From contig CAOLHI010000615.1 in assembly GCA_948474755.1 (NCBI GenBank), positions 248,001-312,000 on the forward strand: DNA of 64,000 nucleotides, written 5' to 3'. The notes below the pieces were generated by a model that saw only the letters and a program-made list of their open reading frames with translations, ran no database searches and was not told where the DNA came from. The first letter of the stretch is position 1. Every line of letters starts with the position of its first letter. The DNA comes from Ctenosaura bakeri. Its lineage: Eukaryota > Chordata > Lepidosauria > Squamata > Iguanidae. The translations under genes and the position numbers were made by a program. This document shows, piece after piece, positions 55,027 through 64,000 of the stretch.

Positions 55027-56311
55027 TTAAAGTATTTCTTTGTCTGTCGATCTATCCTCACCTTCTTCTTTTTCTTCGTCCTCTTCAGGTTCTTCCTCTT
55101 CCAGATCTTCCTCTTCCTGCTTTCTATTGATATCCTGGCTAAATGTGTCCTTCTCCGAAAGTGTCTTTTCCAAAGTATAGTCTTTATCAAGAGCACCCTC
55201 CTTTTCTTTCCTTTGTCTTGCTATAGCTCCTGCTAAATTATGAGTTTTGGTCTTTTCTTCTTCTTTATCCACAACTTGTCTGGGAATTGTTTCTCTCTGC
55301 CCTTCAGATTTGCTTAATTCTTCCTTAAGTTTTTCTTTAAACTTTCTCACAAAGTCCTGTGCTTTTAGAATGGTGTTTAGTACATATCTTCTCTGTAGGA
55401 ATGTAAAAATAACTCCTTCTCCTCTACCCCACCTATATTGAATTCCATGGGGTTTTTTTATATTTGCACCAGAAAGGAGTACTCCTTTCTTTTTTTCAAC
55501 ACCTGGGAGGGGAAATCTTTGAATACTTGTAATTCCGTATTGTCAATCACCAGTTTATTCACATAGGTCTCTTGGATAATTAAATCTTTAACTCTCTCTC
55601 TAAGGAAATAGATAACAATGTCCCTAGGGACATTCCTCTTTCTGGCGATAAAAGAGTTAATCCGAAAGATTTTATCTGTCTCCAGATCTAGTTGATCTAC
55701 ATTCCAACCAATAAATTGAGCCAGACTCGGAATTACTCATTTATACAATTCCTCTCCCTCCAGTTCCTCTAATCCCCTTATTTTCAAACATTTATTTCTA
55801 ATTTTGGTTTCTGTATTCTGGACTTGTACTTGCATTTGATCGATTTGTTTTTTCATTTCAGGTTTTTTTTTTCTAATTTAATCGTTCTATTTTGTAGACC
55901 ATCAGTCTTTTCGTTCATTTTCTGCATATCCTTAGTCATATCTTCCATTTTTTGGGCTATATGTTGTACTTCCTGTTTTATTTCTTTCATATCAGTAGAC
56001 ACTTGGTCCATATGTTTTGTGAAATCTTCCCTTAACTTCCGGACCTCTTGTAAAATAGAATTCCCAAATTCTAGAAATTTTATCTGTTCATCGGTGGAAG
56101 CTCTTCTTTGAGCTTGTTGAACTTGTTGAACTTGTTGTTGTGACTGAACAGCCCTGGATGTGAGGGCAATCTGGCTGCGACATCTGTCACCCCATTGATC
56201 ACCAGGGTTGATTCGGCTGATCTGGCTGGCTAGGCGGGTGTCCCTTTCCTCCCTCACCGCTCCATGTGCGTCCCTCCCGAAGCTGCATGCTCGGTGGAAG
56301 AGGACGACCAT
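55027..56311 (-). pseudogene. L1 ORF1 (RNA-binding coiled-coil protein), disrupted
   Basis: About 428 codons in several frames. N-terminal part 56311-55853: a glutamine-rich stretch (QSQQQVQQVQQAQ), then a coiled coil with heptad spacing (EIKQEVQHIAQKMEDMTKDM). After a shift at a poly-T run near 55862-55870 come the RRM-like and C-terminal domains (KIRNKCLKIRGLEELEGEEL, FRINSFIARKRNVPRD, KDFPSQVLKKRKEY). A stop at about 55739 fits a CGA-to-TGA change, and another shift lies near 55400. The C-terminus (55350-55027) ends in an unusually acidic tail, EEEDLEEEEPEEDEEKEEGE. The true start is uncertain: a second frame opening at 56384 (MEVLAGERSYHIP) is a candidate. Confidence 0.85.
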
Positions 56312-56398
56312 CCCAGATAGAAGGAGTGTACCGTTCTTCAGTCAAGGGTATATGATAGCTGCGCTCCCCTGCTAGAACCTCCAAACAAGCTCAAGGTC

Positions 56399-56415
56399 CA
56401 AATACCTAATCTGTT
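56399..56415. repeat. L1 target-site duplication, right copy
   Basis: CAAATACCTAATCTGTT, exact match to 50635-50651. Confidence 0.95.
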
Positions 56416-58678
56416 GAAAAAGAAATCTAGCATAGATTTTGGAAACAAATTTTATAAGACTGATATGTCTATCATTTTCACAATCTTCCCTACCAAAAAG
56501 CCCACCAGCTCTACACTACTTGTCTAGCTAGCTTGAATGTGGCAGGATATAGTCCTTGGATATGAGTACAGTAAATCATTATGTTTTCAGAACAGATTCA
56601 TGAGATGTTCAAGGACACTCATTCAGGAAATGTTGGCCTAGGACATTTTTCTGCCTGAGTCAATGGACAAGAAAGTGTACCCCCACCTCATCTACAGAAG
56701 ATTATGGGAGTGGAAGTTCAGTCTTACTTCAACACCGGCAATGGAAAACATCCTGCTCTTCTTCTCCTGAGAGCAACAATCTTTTAGGGTGTGCAGAATA
56801 GACCTTGTGGCATGTGGCTCTGTCCTTCAATAGAGGGGAAAACATTATATGCACTTAAAATTTTAAAAAATGCCCTTTGAGTCAAAGCTTCCTGAAGAAG
56901 AAAGCTTTAAAATAATAAAATAAGAATACAAGCAATCTGTATAACATTTTAAAACCCAGAACAATAAAGCAGCATTAAAAAGCAGCTTAGAGCAGCAGGT
57001 CTTTAAAGGTCCATTTAACAACATGGAGGGAGCTATGGTATACATGTCAGGGCACAACAATCCATAAGGATGGTGTTCCCCTAGAGAAGGCTCTGTTTCT
57101 TTGGCCTGCCAGCCTAAGAGATCTTACTGGGAGGTACGTGAGCCAGATGTCTCTGATCGGTCTTAAGATCTTGGGAGGTTCATGGAGGTGCAGGTCTGCT
57201 CCCAGATCAGGATCAAGAGATTCAGGAGAAATAATGCAGTAGGAGTGCCATTGTGCCTGTTATCTGAGACTGTCCTTAGTGAAGGAGCCAGCCATGGCAA
57301 AACAGCAGGTCCCTCTCAAGAGCTGGAAGAGGCAGAGGTTCACACTTTCTGAACAGATTATCTGACTTGTCATAATGAAAAATAGCATAGCATCCAGGAA
57401 GTACAGCATACCAGGTTTGGGGGCTGAAATTTTGCTGAGAGAGTCCTAATCCTTCCTTTAGGTTAGAAGTGTGCAGCTGTATCCCACAAGTGGGCAAAAC
57501 TGTGTTTTTGGACTGCAACTCTTTTTGCATTGGCTGTGGTGGTTAAGGCAGGTGGCAGTTATGGGCCAAAAACATCTGGAGGGCCATAGTACTCACACTG
57601 CTTTGGGTGAAAGCTGAGTGGGATAAGATGAGAAGGCACAGGGGAAAGAAAGCAACATTGTCAAGATTATCTCTTTATGAGATAGAGAATGGCAGGAAGT
57701 GCTCAAGATGGAAACATTTTTTGTGTCAAGTAAAACTGCTATTCTAACTGGTGACTAATGATGATTGACAGTTTATGCTGGTAGGTTCAAAGAGGGCTGT
57801 ACCCTTGACTCCCATAAAGAAGTATATAATAATTACATGATGAAACCATTTAAAAGGCTGTTGCCTTGCAAAAGGAAAGTAGTTTGACCAGCTACCAGCT
57901 TCTCCTGGATAAGGCTCCAATAAAATGTTATATTTTAAAAATGTTTGATATGAAAAGAATGTTGGGGGATTGGTGTGCATTACCAAATGCAACAACAGAT
58001 TTTCTCAGGATTTTTTTGGTACTTGTTTGAAGTTCCCTCTCCTTGCTCCTTTTGTGCTTCTCCAGCATCATGTTCTTTCCTCCAACAGTGCAATCCAAGT
58101 CACTGGGATTAGGGATGTGGCCAGAGAGGTAGCACATCACTGTATTACAAACACAATTTGGTGATGGTTTGCAGGACAGGACCGTAAGATAGGAAAGATT
58201 TCCAGTATGCCAAGTGAGGGAGAATTAAGCCTCCAGTGCAGAATGAGAAGACAGGATCATCACCCAGTTAAACTCAGCAACTAATTATCCTTCATAATGG
58301 GCAAACATTTACACCTATTTTATGGATTTCTCCAAAAGTGGTATAGAGGGGGAAGGATAAAAGAATCAATGTTCTTGCAAAAGAAGGTCCCTGTCTGATT
58401 TAAGTAAGGGGATAACAGAAACCAAAGAAATTATTTCTTAAAAGCATTAAATAAGAACCCATAGAACACCTCCTTACCGTATATTGTCATGATCATTTCA
58501 GTTTCCAGAGGGAGTGCTGCACAGAGGCATAGTCTTTCACTTCAATCTTGTTAGGGTTTTGAGGTTTTTGTTTGTTTTTTCGTGTGATACTGTAGTTGTG
58601 CACATTTCAAAACCAGAAAATATATAGATCCTTGGGCCAAAATCCAATACATACTACCAAGTGAATCAGTGGAACTAA
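56416..58678. other. Non-coding stretch
   Basis: A weak hAT-like MITE trace occurs at 57470-57590 (GTGGGCAAAACTGTG, CATCTGGAGGGCCATAGTAC). Otherwise nothing was recognised. Confidence 0.45.
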
Positions 58679-58679
58679 A

Positions 58680-58825
58680 GACCTTTCCGCCCAACACTGT
58701 TATAGTGCTATTATTCCACTTTCAACATCCTATGGAATCCTGGGGTTTGCAGTTTAGGGAGGGGCTTTTGTAATTCCCAGCCAGAGAGCTCTTTGGCCTC
58801 AGTAAACTACAAACCCCACAGCTGG
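58680..58825. mobile_element. Foldback MITE, one-sided copy of the 61814 family
   Basis: GACCTTTCCGCCCAACACTG, TGCTATTATTCCACTTTCAA, CATCCTATGGAATCCTGGGG, TTTGCAGTTTAGGGAGGGGC and AGTAAACTACAAACCCC match the 61814 element read in the opposite orientation. The second terminus is missing. Confidence 0.7.
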
Positions 58826-61810
58826 GTTTGGGAGAGGCTGTGTGCCTTCTGAGGCCAATCCATCCCCCTAGAGTCTTTCAGAAGTGAAAAGAGAGTTGTC
58901 TCCCCTAAAAAGATCAGTGAGTGGCCTTGGCAGATGTGTGTCACAGAACAGTGACTTTGCTGTTTTTAATGGATTTGAAATTGTATTACCTGTCTTTTAT
59001 TGCTCTTTGTCCCTAATCCCAACATGGCCAAGAAGGGGAGTGGCCTTTGCCTGCATTGAGATCCCCCCAGATCATCTAAACTGACAACAGAAGTAACATC
59101 TGAGACAACATCTATGTGACTCTAACATTACCACTTTTCTTCTCCTGTATGAGAAGAATTAACATCTTTCCCTGAGCAAGAAGCTCCTGAAGCTTTGAAA
59201 GTTTGCATGATGTATTTTGTGCATTTTGGTCGACCAATAGAGATGACACTGTTTTGTGGGTTTTGGATTTTGTTGCTATAGTACAGGATACTTTTATTTC
59301 TTAAGGGATGGCTATGTGGTTTTTTTGGAGGAGAAGGAGGAGAGAGATAAAACGGGAGGACATGCATCTTTCTCTTAACCCAGTTTCTCTCCCAAGTTCC
59401 CATGAGAGCAGGGCACACCGCTTATTCCCAGTCCCTTACAGATGAAGGCTCCTGTGCTTGAGACTACTTTGTTCCCAGAGTGTCTATCAACATGAGGGTA
59501 GTGAACGTGCCAAATCTCCAAGCATGCTGGCTTATGGGTTTGGTGGTATGCAGGCTTTTGTGCCAATTCTTTGTTCGGCCCCCTTCCTGTCCCCTTGAGA
59601 CTTCTGTGGTACCCATATGGAAGTATACTCACATATCTCTTTACAGAGGAAGTGATGCACAGAGGCATAGCCTTTCAGTAGCCATGTGCTCTGAATTTCT
59701 AAAATACCATTCACCTGCAATAACCCACTGGACGCCAAATATTTACCGCTAATAGGGAGTATCAGTATTATTATGGCTTTCTTATAGATTTCATAATGGA
59801 ATTTTATTAGCCACAATAGAAGAGAGGTTGTTGAGCTAAACAGAGAGTTTGTCCAACTTAGAGTGGTTGTGTCATTTTGAAATGTGCTTGTGGTATATGC
59901 AGAGCTCTGGTAGAAAGATAATTTCCAAATATCACAGTAGTCCTGTCAAAACTGAATTCTAGCCACTGTGCTACAATCTTGTTAGTGACTTTTCAGAAAC
60001 AACAATGCAAAGTCCTATCTTTCCTTTGTTTATAAGTACATACATACATACATACAAATTATAAATGAGATATGGAGAATTGTGGAAGGATTAAAATGCT
60101 AATATTTTCCCCTGAAGTTAATGTCAGAGTCACTTAAACGAACCAAGGTATACATAATAATTCGGTCCTTATGTAAATCATTATGTGCCACATGTTAGGC
60201 TGGAGAAAACATTTATGAGAGTTATGCAATGTTCAAAAACAAGATTTGCAATGGAAACAACTGCACAAACATTAAGCATCATTGTAATAAAATGCAGGAA
60301 CAAAATGTGATTATGCTATTGCTTGCATCATATTTTCTGAAAACATTCAACTTCTAGTCAACTTTCTCATGCCAGCTAATGTTTGTGGATGAAGTCATGT
60401 CCACACTACGTAACTTCATCTTTTGTTCACTTGTGCAGATTTGACTCCAGTTCCAAAGAGATGTGTGCTAATGTTAATGCAGTAGCACCCTGAAAAGGTC
60501 ATATGAAACAAACTATTAAAAGTGGTTTGTCTGTAATTTACAATGCCATTGTAACAGATTAATGCCAGATATAAGCTGCACTTTTGCTGAAACACCATCA
60601 TTTGAATCCTGCTTGCTATGCTATCCATATGGCAATTTTATAAAAAGACATTACATCCCATTGTGAAATGTCCCATTATTATCCCATGTCATATTTATTG
60701 AGCTTCCTAGTCCTATAGCATACTGTTTTGCAGCTTCAGTTGAAACCATTGAAAGTTGCTAATCAAAGAAAGCAATTCTACTTGGCTACTACATGACAGT
60801 TTTATTTTAATCTCTCAATGTCACCTGGCACTTGCTGAAAGTTGTGTAAACTATCTACCTTCAGAACATAACCCACTTCAACTGGGCCACTTGGAATCAT
60901 GTATCAGTTTTAGCACCCTTATGCAATTTCCTATTCTTGGACCTCATGTTTCTCTACTCATGTCACTGCAGAATCATACAACCTATGCGTTGGAAGGGTT
61001 CCCCAAGGTTGACTAGTCATCTCTGACTTTAATAGAAAACTGGTCAGTATCACTTTAGGACATTGTATGGACCATCATTTCAGCATGATGTTGGTGGGCT
61101 GACACCAAGCTCTGATGGTAGCTATAATCATGGTGCCTCTTTTTGAAGCTGCCATGATGATATAATTGCTGTAGCTAAACATCTACTCTCACTTGGGTAT
61201 GCCGGCTCTTCTCATACAGTTTGAGCAAGGATTGTATCCTCCTGCAGTTGTTCTATTCTAAATCAATTGTGGTGGCCATTTCCTCTGAACCCATTAATTT
61301 TCCTTCTGCCCAGCTGCTTTAATGGCAAAAGGAAGATTAGGAGGGATGAGTAGTTTCTTCCTTCTTCAAAGGAAAATGCCTCCTCCTGTCACCCAGTGGC
61401 CCAAGAGCAGTATGCATGTTTATATCCTTATCTATGACAGCTTGGCTGAGGAGAAGATCAAAACAAACCCTCTTTTTCTGCAAGAGTAAGGCGTCTACAG
61501 TTTTCTGTAGACTACCCCTCCAGTTTGAATTATGCTGTACTTTGAAAATACAAGAACAGTTTTTCAGCCCAAAGGAGAAATGAGAGTATGGGTTATCTCC
61601 AATACCGTGCTAGAAGACATACTGCAAGAACTGGTGTTTTTCTGCTAATGATTGTGTAGTAGCAGGCAGAAGAACAAGCAACATATAACCTAAAAAAGTT
61701 GTAATGAGTAGCACAGGAATGTGATTCAACTTAGCAAAACAGCTTATAGAATTTCTTGTGAAATGCTGTACATTGGTTTAGCTAATTGTTAACAAGATAA
61801 AAAAAAAATC
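58826..61810. other. Non-coding stretch with a short (TACA)n
   Basis: (TACA)n lies at 60034-60055, and a LINE 3'UTR trace at 60970-61015 (minus). Short open frames show no protein family. Confidence 0.45.
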
Positions 61811-61813
61811 TAA

Positions 61814-62015
61814 GGACATTTCTGCCCTACACTGTTCTAGTGCTATTATTCCACTTTCAACATCCTGGGAAATTCTGAGGTTTGTAGTTTACTGAGGCCA
61901 AAGAGCTCTCTGGCTGAGAATTCTAAATGCCCCTCCCTAAACTGCAAACCCCAGGATTCCAGAGGATGTTGAAAGTGGAATAAGAGAACTATAACAGTGT
62001 AGGGCGGAAATGACC
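61814..62015. mobile_element. Foldback MITE with long inverted repeats
   Basis: Left arm GGACATTTCTGCCCTACACT and right arm, inverted, GGTCATTTCCGCCCTACACT. The pairing continues inward through TGTTCTAGTG and CCACTTTCAACATCC to near the centre, so almost the whole 202 bp can fold. The 3-bp flanks are TAA and TAT. Superfamily probably Harbinger-like by its TNA target, not proven. Confidence 0.75.
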
Positions 62016-62257
62016 TATGTCAATTATATTTAGATTAGAAAGGGAATTTTTTTTAACTAAAAATGTATACTAAACAGTTATTTAGATTTAAATTAAATGC
62101 CTGTACTAAAAGTCTAGGGATGGGACAAATCCAGAATTTTCCGAATCCAGATCTGAATCCCTGGAAGGTTCTGGAAATTCATGAACATCACAAATCTCGA
62201 ATCTTTCAAATCTTTTTTTTTAAAGGGTTTAAAAAGCAAAGGAAAGAAGGATAATCT

Positions 62258-62880
62258 TGGGCAAGACATACTCTCTCAGCCTTAGCAAAAGCCTAGGCAA
62301 AGGCAAACCTCCCTCTGAAGAAATCTGGCCAGGACAACTGTCATAGGCCCTTTTCACATCGGGAGGAAGAAACGGGGAAAATGCGCTGAAACGGAGCTTA
62401 CCTGAAACCAGGTAAGTCCGTCGCCACGTGGAGCAGCGCGAGTTCGCTGCTCCACACTTCTCGGCGTCCTGCGGTGTCCAAAATGGCGGCTTATGACTGG
62501 CGGAGGCTCTTCACCAACCGGAGAGGCTCGCCAGCTGGAAAGCCGACCCCCAGCAGATCTGCAGGCACGCACTTGCACACGCCTGCAAATCTACACCGGG
62601 CGCTGCGACGGGGCTGCATGCGGCTGCATGCTGCTGCACACCCTGTGCTTTTTAAAAACCTCCTGAAAAGGGGTTTTTAAAAAGCACGTGGCGCCACCAC
62701 TTCCAGTCGCCCTAGCGTGGATTGGGGTGTGGAACTACGCTAAAGTAATCCGCCCCAATCCACTTTACGGTGTAGACGACCTCCGTCAGAGGTTGCGCTA
62801 CACCGTTTTATTACCCTCATGTGGAAAGGACCAAAGTTTTGCCTCAGGATCTCCCCAGACTGAAAATGACATTAAGGCCC
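62258..62880 (+). repeat. Sauria SINE fragment split by a MITE
   Basis: 62258-62345 holds the SINE middle (CTTGGGCAAGACATACTCTC, CAAAGGCAAACCTCCCTCTG, TGGCCAGGACAACTGTCATA). 62833-62880 holds its 3' part (GTTTTGCCTCAGGATCTCCC, GAAAATGACATTAAGG). The two halves join in register once 62346-62832 is removed. Confidence 0.72.
62346..62832. mobile_element. GGCCC-type Harbinger-like MITE inside the SINE
   Basis: The ends are GGCCCTTTTCACAT and, inverted, GGTCCTTTCCACAT. The flanking trinucleotides ATA and AAA differ by one base, and the SINE reading resumes exactly after one copy, which fixes the boundaries. The 487-bp body is GC-rich and CpG-rich, with GCGCTGAAACGG, ACACCGGGCGCTGCGACGGG and TTTTTAAAAACC palindromes. 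Confidence 0.78.
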
Positions 62881-62942
62881 TTTCTGCACAGGCAGGAAAA
62901 TGTGGATTAATGACACATTTTCCTGCCTGTGTAAACAGGGCC
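62876..62942. mobile_element. 67-bp foldback (possible minimal GGCCC MITE)
   Basis: GGCCCTTTCTGCACAGGCAGG and, inverted, GGCCCTGTTTACACAGGCAGG enclose a short loop. It directly abuts the SINE 3' end. TAA precedes it, but ACA follows, so the target duplication is not confirmed. Confidence 0.5.
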
Positions 62943-64000
62943 ACATACTACAGTAGAGAGATAATCCAGGTCAAAACTGGCTTTTCTTTGCATAGCTCCT
63001 TCTGGCATCCTGGGATTTGTACTGATGATGCACCAGCAGACTTTGGCAGAGAAGGTTGTGACACCTGGTAAAACTACAAACTCCAGAATTGTGTCTGAAA
63101 GAGGTTTGCAGGGGAGCTAAGCAAAGAAATGTTTCAGCTGTCCTTAAAATCTCAAGCCTGTAGCTTTCAGTCGAGTACTGAACTTAAATATGAAATGTTC
63201 AATTTAAATATCTTAGAATACAAGCCCAGATGTAATTTGTGAAATTGTCAGCAAAGGCCATTATTACTGCAAGGGAAAGCTCACCTGCTTGCCATCTCCC
63301 CTTATGTTTCTGGTCTCCCAAGTTTTCAGGCATCCTGGTCTCCAACAAACTATTTGAGTGGTAGATTCAAAAGATTCAGTTTGCCTATTTTGGCACAGGG
63401 ATTCAGACTTGCGAATCTCAACTCCTTCCCAAGGATTTGAGGATTCAGTTGGCCTATCTCTATAAAAGTTTTATAAGAATGACACTGAGAAAACGCAGTC
63501 TATGTTTTTATCACCCACCCCAAGGAATAGCTACATGAATTTTTGATAACTCCATTTCTTATCCAACACACAAAATTCTCTTTCGCCTTCCCATTTAATT
63601 TCATCTCCTTACTTTTCACTTTTCTTTATCTGATTCCCACATGGATTTCAAGCAAAATTTGAGAGTTAAGAGCTTCAAAGTACAGTTTTATTGGACAGAT
63701 GAGAAACCTGTATGTAGTGTCTTCTGTAGAACATGCACGTACATAGAGTCAAAGACGACCATTCTTTCCAAGTTGTCCTTGCGACGTGTTGATTTAAGAT
63801 ATTTTAATCTTGGAATTGAATTATCATTGGCAGATTGTGAGCTAAAGTCATTTGCATTTATTTCTTTATTATTGTATTTGATATATGTCTTGCCTTTCTC
63901 CTTATTCAGGACTGAAGACAGGTCCTGGAAGGCAATAATAATTAACTGGATCTATGGCATTTTTAAAATCATTATTTAGACATAGTGGGGCATCTTTGCA
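62943..64000. other. Non-coding stretch
   Basis: 63000-63095 (GGCATCCTGGGATTTGTACT, AAACTACAAACTCCAGAATT) is a remnant of an ACTACAAAC-type foldback MITE. A 112-codon frame at 63641-63979 has no recognisable motif. Confidence 0.45.

Larger units (their letters stand above)
50652..56398 (-). mobile_element. Near-full-length L1 (LINE-1) retrotransposon
   Basis: The 5747-bp element is flanked by a perfect 17-bp target-site duplication. From its 5' end on the minus strand: about 90 bp of leader, ORF1 region (56311-55027), a roughly 50-bp gap, ORF2 region (54976-51249), and about 600 bp of 3'UTR ending in AATAAAGAGATTTAAAA with hardly any poly(A) tail. Both ORFs are recognisable along their entire length but each carries several disabling lesions. 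The perfect duplication and long open ORF2 (963 codons) point to a fairly recent insertion. The short leader suggests that most of the 5'UTR and its promoter were not copied. It lies upstream of MSTN in the same orientation. Confidence 0.95.

Noticed and set aside
62346..62832. CpG island promoter
   Set aside because: The GC-rich block is bounded by MITE termini and splits a SINE, so it is a transposon rather than a host promoter.

Overview
This window is vertebrate nuclear DNA, most likely from a squamate reptile (lizard). Single genes are split by introns with GT/AG junctions, the background is AT-rich and non-coding, and the repeats are those of lizard genomes: several tRNA-derived Sauria SINEs, a 5S-rRNA-derived SINE, a BovB/RTE-type LINE, L2/CR1-type LINE tails, a DIRS-type tyrosine-recombinase retrotransposon, L1, and many hAT- and Harbinger-like MITEs. 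No bacterial, plasmid or CRISPR content was seen.

The only host protein-coding gene I can support is myostatin (MSTN/GDF8), on the minus strand in three exons: 47523-47895, 43413-43786 and 40242-40622. The exons are 373, 374 and 381 nt and join in phase to 375 codons plus stop. The signal peptide, prodomain, RSRR furin site and 109-residue cystine-knot mature domain are all intact. A TATA box and a CCAAT box lie just upstream. A long AT-rich 3'UTR, partly conserved with mammals, runs down to roughly 37.7 kb.

Layout. 1-7.6 kb: non-coding, with a 5S-derived SINE and three Sauria SINEs in minus orientation. 7626-8470 and 26897-27783: two related solo LTRs, each with matching 4-bp target duplications. 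11-16 kb: mostly unique sequence with a SINE, a minisatellite and a small MITE. 16.0-18.1 kb: a decayed BovB-like LINE split by a hAT-like MITE that carries a long TTCC microsatellite. 20.4-25.8 kb: a decayed DIRS-type element (gag, part of RT, RNase H, recombinase). 28-37 kb: L2/CR1 tail, Tigger-like and Harbinger-like MITEs. 37.7-48.1 kb: MSTN. 50.65-56.40 kb: a 5.75-kb L1 flanked by a perfect 17-bp target duplication, lying about 2.6 kb upstream of the MSTN promoter and in the same orientation. 56.4-64 kb: non-coding, with foldback MITEs and a Sauria SINE split by a GGCCC-type MITE.

Apart from MSTN the window is a record of successive transposon insertions; several nested insertions give relative ages. 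I found no convincing new gene system. The points most worth following up are the L1 next to the MSTN promoter, the MITE inside the probable MSTN 3'UTR, the solo-LTR pair, the DIRS copy that lost its RT core, and two unexplained structures: a perfect 13-bp hairpin near 5.0 kb and a degenerate CTGTGCAGAAA array near 12.4 kb.
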